From positions 1 to 28,382 of the forward strand of contig JADFVX010000054.1 in NCBI GenBank assembly GCA_015222755.1: a DNA stretch of 28,382 nt, written 5' to 3'. This DNA is from Pseudomonadota bacterium. GTDB lineage: Bacteria; Desulfobacterota; JADFVX01. Under the pieces are notes generated by a model. The model saw only the letters and a list, made by a program, of their open reading frames with translations, was not told where the DNA came from and ran no database searches. Position 1 is the stretch's first letter. Each line of letters starts with the position of its first letter. A program made the translations under genes and the position numbers. Positions 7,545-14,564 of the stretch are shown piece by piece.

Positions 7545-8214
7545 TACTCACTCCCTTTAAGTAAGGACAGGGGAATGCCGCAAGCGGACAGCCATCGCAT
7601 AGCGGCTTTGTGCGGCAGTACTCCTTTGCGTGATTGACTATCAGGGCGTGATACTCGTTGAAGAGCCTTTCATCCTCATCCAGATGCTCATGAAAAAAGG
7701 CCTGCACCTGGTGATAGGTGTGTTCTGTAGGCAGCAGGCCGAGTCTTGTAAAGATGCGCTTCGTATATGCATCGACTACAAATGTGGGATAGCCGCCTGC
7801 ATAGAGGAGTATGGAGTCGGCAGTCTCCGGGCCGATGCCGTTTACTGAAAGAAGCTCGTGGCGGAGCCTTGCAATGGGGAGTGCGAACATCCTGTCGAGA
7901 TCACCCTTAAAACGGTCAAAGAGGAAGTTTATGAAGGTCTTAAGCCTCTTTGCCTTTATGTTGAAGTAGCCAGAGGGGCGTATCAGTTCGGCCAGATCTT
8001 CCTGTCTTATGGTCTGAAGCTTTTCAGAGTTGAGGCAGTCCTTGCTTTTCAGGTTGTCAATGGCCTTTTCCACGTTTGTCCAGCTGGTGTTCTGAGTAAG
8101 TATTGCCCCTACTATTACCTCAAATGGCGTGTCGCCCGGCCACCAGTGCTGCGGGCCATAGGCCTTAAAAAGAAGGCCAAATATGACAGAGACAGGATCA
8201 GCGTTTTTTTTCAT
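7537..8214 (-). CDS. HhH-GPD DNA glycosylase, MagIII-like (3-methyladenine type)
   Basis: This 225-residue helix-hairpin-helix glycosylase removes damaged bases from DNA. It keeps the family core FEVIVGAILTQNTSW (31-45), RPSGYFNIKAKRL (79-91), the hairpin VNGIGPETADSIL (124-136) and the catalytic Asp148 in VVDAY. At the position of endonuclease III's catalytic Lys120 it has Glu130. This matches the Helicobacter MagIII pattern and argues for a monofunctional alkyl-base glycosylase without lyase action. Unlike MagIII, it ends with four Cys (200, 206, 209, 216; spacing 5-2-6) that should hold a [4Fe-4S] cluster. Annotation pipelines would probably call it endonuclease III domain protein. It overlaps rluB by 17 bases and the downstream gene by 8, so translation is likely coupled. 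Confidence 0.88.
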   Translation of the reverse strand: MKKNADPVSVIFGLLFKAYGPQHWWPGDTPFEVIVGAILTQNTSWTNVEKAIDNLKSKDCLNSEKLQTIRQEDLAELIRPSGYFNIKAKRLKTFINFLFDRFKGDLDRMFALPIARLRHELLSVNGIGPETADSILLYAGGYPTFVVDAYTKRIFTRLGLLPTEHTYHQVQAFFHEHLDEDERLFNEYHALIVNHAKEYCRTKPLCDGCPLAAFPCPYLKGVSNE

Positions 8215-8941
8215 CTTTCCCGGTGGTCAATGCCTTCAGAGAGCTGAGCTCCTTTGTGCTGAGCGGGCGCAACTGCCCCGGCTTCAGCCCTTCTGAGGTG
8301 ATGGGTCCGAAGCTGACACGTGTAAGCTTTGTTACCCTGTGTCCCACTGCATCACACATCCTCTTTACCTGGCGGTTTCGACCCTCATGTATGATTATTT
8401 CTACCGAGGCCTCACCCTGCCGTTTTTCAAGGAGCTTCACCTTAGCCGGTGCCGTTAAGCCGTCTTTTAGTTTTATGCCGCTCCTCAGCTTTTCCAGCGC
8501 CCCTTCTTTGGGAATCCCTGCCACCCTTGCCCGGTAGCACTTGTCTATCTCCTTTTTCGGGTGGGCAAGGTCGTTTGCCAGCTCACCGTCGTTGGTTATA
8601 ATAAGAACGCCTGTTGTGTCGAAGTCGAGTCGCCCTACTGGATATGCCCGCTCTTTGATATCTCCCAGCAGGTCTTTCACGGTGCGCCGTCCCTGGGGAT
8701 CACTCATGGTGGTGACGCACCGGGCCGGTTTATTAAGAACGAAGTAGACTTTTTTCTCACCCGACAATACCCTCTTTCCGTCTACCTCTATCCTGTCCTT
8801 TTCAAGGTCTGCCTTTGTGCCGAGTGCATCGACTACAACTCCGTTCAGCTTAACCCGGCCATCTATTATTATCTTCTCCGCCTCTCGCCGCGATGCTATA
8901 CCTGCGTGGGCCAGTAGCTTCTGCAGCCTCTCCTCTCCCAT
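8198..8941 (-). CDS. rluB: 23S rRNA pseudouridine synthase, RluB/RsuA family
   Basis: This enzyme converts a specific uridine of ribosomal RNA to pseudouridine. The 247-residue protein has an N-terminal S4 RNA-binding domain (1-60: RLQKLLAHAGIASRREAEK, then GRVKLNGVVV) and the RsuA-type catalytic domain. That domain includes FVLNKPARCVTT, the active-site GRLDFDTTGVLIITNDG with catalytic Asp106, and HEGRNRQVKRMCDAVGH. The length and the RQVKRM block fit RluB (E. coli position 2605) better than RluE or RsuA, but the exact target is inferred. Its start overlaps the stop of the Ppx/GppA gene (TAATG), and its end overlaps the DNA glycosylase gene. Confidence 0.9.
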   Translation of the reverse strand: MGEERLQKLLAHAGIASRREAEKIIIDGRVKLNGVVVDALGTKADLEKDRIEVDGKRVLSGEKKVYFVLNKPARCVTTMSDPQGRRTVKDLLGDIKERAYPVGRLDFDTTGVLIITNDGELANDLAHPKKEIDKCYRARVAGIPKEGALEKLRSGIKLKDGLTAPAKVKLLEKRQGEASVEIIIHEGRNRQVKRMCDAVGHRVTKLTRVSFGPITSEGLKPGQLRPLSTKELSSLKALTTGKDEKKR

Positions 8942-9882
8942 TAGAGCAGCCCCTCCCTTTCGGCCAGATCGATAAGCAGGCCCTCCAGCAGGCCGTAGTC
9001 ACTCACCAGCAGCTCATCAAAACCGAATGTCGACATGGCCATAAGGACTATGATAGTACCCGGAATAATAAGATCGGCACGCCCATCTTCGAGCGCCCCC
9101 AGGGCCGCCCTTTCATTGTGAGTCATCACCTTAAGGCGTTCAAATAGCCGCTCTATGCTCTCTCTGCTCATTCTGTAGTTATTGATCTTGCGTGAGTCGT
9201 AGACGGCGAGATCCTGATCAAGGGCGGCAAGTGATGTGACCGTTCCAGCGGTGCCCACAAGAAGTGTCCCGCCATCGGCTACAATAGGCGGCAGCGCCGC
9301 AATGTATTCCGCCATAAAGGCATCGACCTTTTTTTTTATGGTGCTGATGTCTGCTGGAGATGGAGGGTCGCTGTGGAGAAATTTTTCAGTGATAGCGACT
9401 ACACCCATATTGAGACTCTTGAGGCCCGTAAGCTCACCCTTATCGGCAGCTATAAATTCGGTGCTTCCGCCGCCGATATCGAAGATGAGGGACTGCTTCT
9501 CTCTGCCACCCTCCAGTGCCGAAAGGACGCCCTTCAGTGTGAGCGAGGCCTCTCTCTCTCCAGGGATAAGATCAACGGTGATGCCTGTTTTTTCAAATAT
9601 TTCGTCGATAAAGGCGCTGCCGTCTTCCGCTTCACGGACGACGCTAGTTGCGGAAGCTGCCACCATTGTAACGCCATTTTCTTTTAGTGTCCCGGCAAAG
9701 CGAGAGAGGGTATCAAGTGTACGTCTTTTTGCCTCCGGGTGGAGCTCTTTCCCATCAAAGCCTCCACCGAGACGTGTGATCTCACGCCTGAGCAGGCTGT
9801 CTGTGATCTGTCCTGTGGAGTCAACGCTGCCGATAAGCAGCCGCAGCGTGTTCGTCCCTATATCGATGGAGGCGAGTTTCAT
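8941..9882 (-). CDS. Ppx/GppA-family phosphatase (exopolyphosphatase or pppGpp hydrolase)
   Basis: This 313-residue protein of the actin-like ATPase fold cleaves the terminal phosphate of polyphosphate or of pppGpp. The phosphate-binding motifs are clear: ASIDIGTNTLRLLIG at the N-terminus, VVAASATSVVREAEDG, and IFDIGGGSTEFI in the middle, then VGTAGTVTSLAALD. It has only the core domain of about 300 residues, without the C-terminal HD-type extension of E. coli Ppx and GppA. This short form is common outside the gamma-proteobacteria. Substrate preference cannot be told. It is the first gene of a minus-strand operon, with a good candidate promoter at 9913-9942 and a TAGGA ribosome-binding site ahead of the ATG. 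Confidence 0.88.
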   Translation of the reverse strand: MKLASIDIGTNTLRLLIGSVDSTGQITDSLLRREITRLGGGFDGKELHPEAKRRTLDTLSRFAGTLKENGVTMVAASATSVVREAEDGSAFIDEIFEKTGITVDLIPGEREASLTLKGVLSALEGGREKQSLIFDIGGGSTEFIAADKGELTGLKSLNMGVVAITEKFLHSDPPSPADISTIKKKVDAFMAEYIAALPPIVADGGTLLVGTAGTVTSLAALDQDLAVYDSRKINNYRMSRESIERLFERLKVMTHNERAALGALEDGRADLIIPGTIIVLMAMSTFGFDELLVSDYGLLEGLLIDLAEREGLL

Positions 9883-9912
9883 TTTTTTCCTACCTTATTC
9901 TTAAGTCCTGCC

Positions 9913-9942
9913 AGTGTACTGAAGATATGAGAGGAGTGTCAA
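9913..9942 (-). promoter_or_regulatory. Sigma-70-type promoter for the ppx/gppA-rluB-glycosylase operon
   Basis: On the minus strand a perfect -35 TTGACA (9942-9937) is separated by 18 bases from TACACT (9918-9913), which matches four of six -10 positions. Transcription would start near 9906, about 24 bases before the ATG at 9882. Confidence 0.5.
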
Positions 9943-9999
9943 ACCAAAATGGGTGTATGTGCAGGGCCCTTCCTCAAGGCTCAGGAGTAAACAGGTCAG

Positions 10000-10219
10000 T
10001 TGAAAAACCCAGCCTGTAGTCATTGCGAGCGTAGCGTGGCGCCCTGAACGGAAGTGAAGAAGTACCCTTGGGGTGCAATCTAAGGTCTAAATAAATCAAG
10101 TACTTAGAGGTTGCACCCCAAGAGTACTTTACTCTGCCAGTACCTAAGGGCTTCACAATTGTTCAGGACGCCACGTCGCTAAAGCTCCTCGCAAAGACGA
10201 TAATAAGACGCTTTTTCAA
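10000..10219. repeat. Large nested inverted-repeat element, MITE-like
   Basis: The stretch 9883-10339 has no gene. Most of it is one symmetrical element. Its outer arms are TTGAAAAA (10000-10007) and TTTTTCAA (10212-10219). Next come long arms at 10019-10049 and 10161-10198, which begin GTCATTGCGAG on the left and (reversed) GTCTTTGCGAG on the right and end GGCGCCCTGAAC against GGCGTCCTGAAC. Then GTGAAG (10054-10059) pairs with CTTCAC (10151-10156). The inner arms are 10060-10078 and 10111-10129, sharing CTTGGGGTGCAA and its complement. The outer arm resembles the GTCATTGCGAGG-type repeats scattered in many bacterial genomes. No transposase is present. Confidence 0.7.
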
Positions 10220-10282
10220 CAAGCCCACAGTTTTCTTTTACCCCCCCACTGCCATAATCCCCAGGAAAAAACTACAATTTTA

Positions 10283-10311
10283 ATAAAAAAGGCGGCCTTT
10301 ATAGCCGCCTT
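10283..10311 (-). terminator. Rho-independent terminator after leuA
   Basis: On the minus strand AAGGCGGC (10311-10304) pairs with GCCGCCTT (10296-10289) around a seven-base loop and runs directly into a T-rich tract (10290-10284). It lies about 30 bases past the leuA stop and is a textbook terminator for the ilvC-psd-pssA-leuA operon. Confidence 0.85.
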
Positions 10312-10339
10312 CAAATCATACTGCACTTAAGCATATCAT

Positions 10340-11872
10340 TCATGGAAGATCAGACCAAACCTTTTGCTTCCTGTATTCCAGTTTGTTTAAAGCGTTGATA
10401 TAAGCCTTGGCACTGGCAACAATGATATCGGTATGAGCGCCCTGGCCCAAGACCGTCTTTCCAGCCTCCTCTACCCGCACCGTCACTTCACCCTGCGCAT
10501 CCATGCCGCTTGTGATTGAGCTGACAGAATAACGAACAAGCTTGCTTTTCGTTTCCGTCATTCTTGCTATAGCCTCATAGGCAGCATCTACAGGCCCCAC
10601 ACCAGTACCTGAGTCCTCTTTTGCAAGCCCGTTTATTTCCATATGCACTGTGGCCGTAGGATCTGATATCGTCCCGCTGTTGACATTCAAAGAAAGAAGT
10701 TTGTACTTCTCTTCAATCCTGATAATTTCATCCGCTATTATCGCATCGAGGTCTTCGTCGAATATTTCCTTCTTTTTATCCGCAAGGCTCTTAAACCTGA
10801 CAAAGGCCTTTTCAATATTTTCATCACTTAGTTCGTAGCCAAGTTCCTTTATACGCTCCCTGAATGCATGACGACCGGAATGTTTCCCCAGAACAAGGAG
10901 ATTATGGGAGACACCGACAGACTCGGGCGTCATTATCTCGTAAGTACTTTTTTCCTTCAAAACGCCGTCCTGGTGTATTCCAGCCTCATGGGCAAAGGCA
11001 TTTGCACCGACTATCGCCTTATTTGGCTGTACCACCATTCCCGTTATATGAGTAATCAGGCGGCTGGCGGGATAGAGGTGCTCCGTTTCTATTCCGGTGG
11101 TATAGCCCAGTATATCTCCACGCGTCCTTATGGCCATGACGATCTCTTCAAGGGAGGCATTGCCGGCACGTTCTCCAATGCCGTTAACAGTACACTCCAC
11201 CTGACCTGCCCCGTTCTCAATTGCCGCAATCGAGTTTGCAACGGCAAGGCCCAGATCGTTATGGCAGTGGACTGATATAACTGCCTCATCAATATTCGGG
11301 ACCCTGCTGTGAAGCGTAGCGATAAGCTTACCGAATTCCGATGGTATGGCATAGCCGACAGTATCGGGGATATTGACCGTCTTCGCACCGGCAGCTATTA
11401 CGGCCTCAACAACACGGCAGAGGTAGTCTAAATCGCTGCGCACTGCATCTTCGGCAGAAAACTCTACATTGTCCGTATATTTTCTGGCATGCTTAACGGC
11501 AGCAACGGCGGCCTCAACCACCTCGTCACGGCTCTTTTTCAGCTTATGCTTCAGGTGTATGTCTGATGTAGCAATAAAGGTGTGAATCCTGGGGCATGCG
11601 CCATACTTAAGAGCTTCCCAGGCGCGGTCTATATCCTTCATATTGGCACGCGCAAGGCCTGCCACCTGCGCATCCTTTACCGCCTTTGCCACCTTCCTTA
11701 CAGCCTCAAAATCACCCTCCGAGGCAATAGGAAACCCGGCCTCCATAATATCGACCTTGAGCTTTTCAAGCTCGTGTGCCACACGGACCTTTTCATCCAT
11801 ATTCATGCTTGCGCCGGGGGACTGCTCGCCATCACGCATGGTCGTATCAAATATTTTGATATTTTTTTTCAT
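10340..11872 (-). CDS. leuA: 2-isopropylmalate synthase
   Basis: LeuA condenses acetyl-CoA with 2-oxoisovalerate, the first committed step to leucine. The 510-residue protein has the full two-part structure. The TIM-barrel domain contains FDTTMRDGEQSPGASM (8-23), metal-binding HCHNDLGLAVANS and GNASLEE. The C-terminal allosteric domain (about 390-510) senses leucine, with GVGPVDAAYEAI and GQGAHTDIIVASAKAY. The length and the intact regulatory domain favour true LeuA over homocitrate or citramalate synthase, although the latter cannot be fully excluded by eye. Its ribosome-binding site is weak. It is the last gene of the operon, 42 bases after pssA, and is followed by a strong terminator. Confidence 0.93.
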   Translation of the reverse strand: MKKNIKIFDTTMRDGEQSPGASMNMDEKVRVAHELEKLKVDIMEAGFPIASEGDFEAVRKVAKAVKDAQVAGLARANMKDIDRAWEALKYGACPRIHTFIATSDIHLKHKLKKSRDEVVEAAVAAVKHARKYTDNVEFSAEDAVRSDLDYLCRVVEAVIAAGAKTVNIPDTVGYAIPSEFGKLIATLHSRVPNIDEAVISVHCHNDLGLAVANSIAAIENGAGQVECTVNGIGERAGNASLEEIVMAIRTRGDILGYTTGIETEHLYPASRLITHITGMVVQPNKAIVGANAFAHEAGIHQDGVLKEKSTYEIMTPESVGVSHNLLVLGKHSGRHAFRERIKELGYELSDENIEKAFVRFKSLADKKKEIFDEDLDAIIADEIIRIEEKYKLLSLNVNSGTISDPTATVHMEINGLAKEDSGTGVGPVDAAYEAIARMTETKSKLVRYSVSSITSGMDAQGEVTVRVEEAGKTVLGQGAHTDIIVASAKAYINALNKLEYRKQKVWSDLP

Positions 11873-11914
11873 CTTTTATATTCAGTTTTCAGATTGAAGT
11901 AAATAGCTGGGAAA

Positions 11915-12697
11915 TCAGGTTTTGATATCTTTGGTCTCTTTCTTTGCCGCCTTTTTAGTCCTGAACTGCCTCTTCAAGAGTTTAAGCATATGCTCGAAGG
12001 GTCCGGAAAAAGTATATACGGCACCTATGACAAAGAGCATTACCTGCGGCTCTGATATGACCAGAATAACGACAAGAATCGAGATCACCAGTAGGCTGAA
12101 TGGTTTCCTGTCTCCAAGGCCCATCTCTTTTGTACTCCAGTAGGCCACGTTTGAGACCATAAGAAACGCCAGAAAATAGATCAGAAGGAGCAGTGTAATA
12201 TGCTTTTCCGGCAATGCCCCTGAGCCACCCATATAATAGTAAAAGAGTACCGTCGCAGCTATCATGCCTGCAGCGCCCGGAGAGGGAAGCCCCTTAAATT
12301 TATCCTTCTCCACCGTCTCGGACTGAACATTGAAACGTGCGAGCCTGAGAGCGGCACAGACTACAAAAAGGAATGCCGCCAGCCAACCGGACCTGCCGAA
12401 TGGTTGCAGCGCCCATGAAAAGGCAAGTACAGCAGGAGCAACCCCGAATGATATAAGATCAGACAGGGAGTCATACTCAACACCGAACTTGCTTGTAGTA
12501 TTGGTAAGTCTCGCCACCTTGCCATCAAGCATATCGAATACACCGGCAGCAACAATCGCCCAGGCCGCCTTTTCAAAATCACCCTGAAAAGAGGATAGAA
12601 CAGAGGCAAATCCAAAGAAAAGCGCAGCTGTAGTCAGAAGGCTGGGGACGATGTATATCCCCTTCTTCATAGTATCTTTTGAGAGCTTGTGCCCCAT
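11915..12697 (-). CDS. pssA: CDP-diacylglycerol-serine O-phosphatidyltransferase
   Basis: PssA joins serine to CDP-diacylglycerol to form phosphatidylserine at the inner membrane. The 260-residue protein has about six to eight hydrophobic segments and the complete CDP-alcohol phosphotransferase signature D-G-x2-A-R-x8-G-x3-D-x3-D at residues 58-80 (D58, G59, A62, R63, G72, D76, D80). A basic C-terminal tail (KRQFRTKKAAKKETK) faces the cytoplasm. It starts one base after the psd stop, so the two consecutive steps to phosphatidylethanolamine are co-translated. An in-frame Met at residue 10 is an alternative start. Confidence 0.93.
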   Translation of the reverse strand: MGHKLSKDTMKKGIYIVPSLLTTAALFFGFASVLSSFQGDFEKAAWAIVAAGVFDMLDGKVARLTNTTSKFGVEYDSLSDLISFGVAPAVLAFSWALQPFGRSGWLAAFLFVVCAALRLARFNVQSETVEKDKFKGLPSPGAAGMIAATVLFYYYMGGSGALPEKHITLLLLIYFLAFLMVSNVAYWSTKEMGLGDRKPFSLLVISILVVILVISEPQVMLFVIGAVYTFSGPFEHMLKLLKRQFRTKKAAKKETKDIKT

Positions 12698-12698
12698 A

Positions 12699-13361
12699 TT
12701 ACTTCATTACTCCCAATACGGTCTCGCCGGCAACCACCTTATCGCCTATTTTTACGTTCACTTCCGAATCAGGCGGGAAATAGATATCAACTCGGGAGCC
12801 GAACCTTATAAGCCCGAAACGCTCACCACGTTCAAGGGAGTCACCAGGCTCGACATAACATACTATCCTGCGCGCCACAAGCCCCGCAATCTGGATAAAG
12901 AGCAGTTTCTTGCCCTCCTCCGTTTCAATAACTACGGCATTACGCTCGTTGAGCTCTGATGCCTTATCAAAACTGGCGTTTATAAAGCGGCCCGGGATGT
13001 AGTCCACGTCGACGACCTTACCCTTGTAGGGCGAGCGGTTCACATGAACATTAAATACGTTCATAAAGACGCTCACCTTGATAGCCTCAGCACCAAGATA
13101 TTTATCCTCCATGACCGTTTTTTTCTGTATCACCCTTCCATCGGCAGGACTTACGACTGCACCAGCTTCCTGGGGCACCACGCGCTCCGGGTTACGGAAG
13201 AAGTACATAACAAAGGCGGTTAATCCTCCGAGCAGAAGGGTCCACCAGGCGCACTGCGCTATTGCCACTATGACAGAGACAACGATCAGCGTCCCGAAAA
13301 AAGGGCGGCCTTCAACGGCAAACAGGGTGGAACAGTTTTTCTCTCTATTGGTCATAGTCAA
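12699..13361 (-). CDS. psd: Phosphatidylserine decarboxylase proenzyme (short, archaeal-type form)
   Basis: Psd decarboxylates phosphatidylserine to phosphatidylethanolamine. The protein cuts itself at a Gly-Ser bond to create its pyruvoyl group. Here the site is IRFGSRVDIYFP, with Ser189 becoming the pyruvoyl residue. The conserved SPADGRV (about 71-77) and the FNVHVNRSPYKGKV stretch with His106 supply the other active residues. The 220-residue length is that of the short, archaeal-type subfamily. Two hydrophobic segments at about 22-55 anchor it in the membrane. It lies 7 bases after ilvC and one base before pssA. A second ATG two codons downstream could also serve as start. Confidence 0.93.
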   Translation of the reverse strand: MTMTNREKNCSTLFAVEGRPFFGTLIVVSVIVAIAQCAWWTLLLGGLTAFVMYFFRNPERVVPQEAGAVVSPADGRVIQKKTVMEDKYLGAEAIKVSVFMNVFNVHVNRSPYKGKVVDVDYIPGRFINASFDKASELNERNAVVIETEEGKKLLFIQIAGLVARRIVCYVEPGDSLERGERFGLIRFGSRVDIYFPPDSEVNVKIGDKVVAGETVLGVMK

Positions 13362-13368
13362 TATTCTC

Positions 13369-14379
13369 TTAGTTCTTTTCTTTATCTACGATCTTTTTGA
13401 TCCAGGGCATCATCTTCCTCAAATTGGCACCGACCTGCTCGATAGGGTGCTCGGCATTGAGCCTGCGCTGTGCCGTCATCTCGGGATAGTTGGTCATGCC
13501 TTCCATAATAAACCTCTTTGCATACTCCCCGGTCTGGATATTATAGAGTGCCTCCTGCATGGCAAGGCGGCTTTCCTCGTTTATCACCTGAGGGCCCGTA
13601 ACGTACTCCCCATACTCGGCATTATTGGATATGGAGTAGTTCATGTTTGCGATACCACCCTCATACATAAGGTCGACGATAAGCTTCAGCTCATGGAGAC
13701 ACTCAAAATAGGCCATCTCAGGCTCGTAACCGGCATCGACAAGTGTCTCAAAGCCTGCCTTGACCAGCTCCACCGCACCGCCGCAAAGCACCGCCTGCTC
13801 ACCGAAAAGGTCAGTCTCTGTCTCGTCCCTGAAGGTCGTCTCGATTATGCCGGTACGCCCGCCGCCGATTGCTGAGGCATAGGAAAGGGCAATATTTTTT
13901 GCATCGCCTGAGGCATCCTGGTGTATGGCTATCAGATCAGGGATTCCTCCCCCCCTTTCAAACTCGCTGCGGACGGTATGGCCCGGCGCCTTGGGAGCTA
14001 TCATAATGACATCAAGGTCGGAACGTGGCACTACCTGATTATAGAGTATGCTGAAACCATGAGCGAATGCGAGCACGCTTCCCTTCTTCAGGTTCGGCTC
14101 AAGTTCATCCCGGTATAACTGGGACTGAAATTCATCAGGGGTAAGTACCATTACCAGATCTGCCCAGCTAGCAGCCTCGGCAGTAGTCATAACCTTAAGG
14201 CCTGAGTTTTCAGCCTTCTTCCTGGAAGGGCTTCCATCTTTAAGTCCTACAACGACATCGACACCGCTGTCCTTCAGGTTGTTGGCATGGGCATGTCCCT
14301 GGCTGCCATAACCGATTATTGCCACCTTTTTGGATCTTATGATCTCAAGATCTGCATCTTTGTCGTAATAAATATTCAT
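13369..14379 (-). CDS. ilvC: Ketol-acid reductoisomerase (class I)
   Basis: IlvC isomerises and reduces 2-acetolactate (or acetohydroxybutyrate) to the dihydroxy acid with NADPH in valine, isoleucine and leucine synthesis. The 336-residue length is that of class I. The Rossmann motif IIGYGSQGHAHANNL (21-35), the cofactor-specifying GSPSRKKAE loop, the FAHGFSI segment and the knotted metal-binding C-terminal domain (APKAPGHTVRSEFERG, FRDETETDLFGEQ, SISNNAEYGEY) are all present. It heads the minus-strand operon ilvC-psd-pssA-leuA. A consensus AGGAGG ribosome-binding site (14397-14392) precedes the ATG, and a promoter is seen at 14432-14461. The acetolactate synthase genes are not upstream of it here. 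Confidence 0.97.
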   Translation of the reverse strand: MNIYYDKDADLEIIRSKKVAIIGYGSQGHAHANNLKDSGVDVVVGLKDGSPSRKKAENSGLKVMTTAEAASWADLVMVLTPDEFQSQLYRDELEPNLKKGSVLAFAHGFSILYNQVVPRSDLDVIMIAPKAPGHTVRSEFERGGGIPDLIAIHQDASGDAKNIALSYASAIGGGRTGIIETTFRDETETDLFGEQAVLCGGAVELVKAGFETLVDAGYEPEMAYFECLHELKLIVDLMYEGGIANMNYSISNNAEYGEYVTGPQVINEESRLAMQEALYNIQTGEYAKRFIMEGMTNYPEMTAQRRLNAEHPIEQVGANLRKMMPWIKKIVDKEKN

Positions 14380-14431
14380 CTGTAAAAAAAGCCTCCTAAA
14401 ATCTTTATATTTTAAAATATGTTAATCGAGT

Positions 14432-14461
14432 AAATTACCAGTAAAATCCCCTACTTGTCAA
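14432..14461 (-). promoter_or_regulatory. Sigma-70-type promoter for ilvC-psd-pssA-leuA
   Basis: On the minus strand a perfect -35 TTGACA (14461-14456) is followed after 18 bases by TAATTT (14437-14432), preceded by TGG, an extended -10 context. The leader to the ilvC ATG would be about 45 bases and contains AGGAGG. It is too short to hold a T-box or an attenuator, and no branched-chain codon run is seen. Confidence 0.5.
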
Positions 14462-14530
14462 GAAAAATGGCCTTTAGTCTTATCTCCCTGCATACACACT
14501 TTGGCAAGGCAATAAAAAGGGGAAGTCCCA

Positions 14531-14558
14531 TTGCAATCAAGCAAAGCTGTGATATTAT
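14531..14558 (+). promoter_or_regulatory. Candidate promoter of the hydrogenase maturation operon (leaderless)
   Basis: TTGCAA (14531-14536), 16 bases, TATTAT (14553-14558). The -10 box ends 6 bases before the ATG at 14565, so transcription would start at or beside the start codon. No ribosome-binding site is present in this interval. The same stretch holds a GG-N10-GC pair (14521-14534, ending TTGCAA) that weakly resembles a sigma-54 promoter, a type often used by hydrogenase operons. Only one of these readings can be right. Confidence 0.4.
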
Positions 14559-14564
14559 GAACAG

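Noticed and set aside
7537..8214. Canonical endonuclease III (nth)
   Set aside because: The catalytic Lys of the helix-hairpin-helix is Glu130, and the surrounding motifs match MagIII better.
9236..9904. A 222-residue plus-strand open frame
   Set aside because: It is the antisense shadow of the Ppx/GppA gene, rich in Ser and Pro, with no family resemblance.
10000..10219. A CRISPR array or tRNA-like structure in the gppA-leuA gap
   Set aside because: The repeats are inverted and nested, not regularly spaced direct repeats, and no cloverleaf with a T-loop is present.
13078..13875. A 265-residue plus-strand open frame
   Set aside because: It is antisense to psd and ilvC, both of which are unmistakable. 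The product has no recognisable domain.
14380..14431. A T-box or peptide attenuator ahead of ilvC
   Set aside because: The predicted leader is about 45 bases and contains no specifier-like structure, no terminator and no run of branched-chain codons.
14521..14534. A firm sigma-54 promoter for the maturation operon
   Set aside because: Only the GG-N10-GC spacing and TTGC match. The upstream half is GGGAAG rather than TGGCAC. It is kept as an alternative and not as a call.
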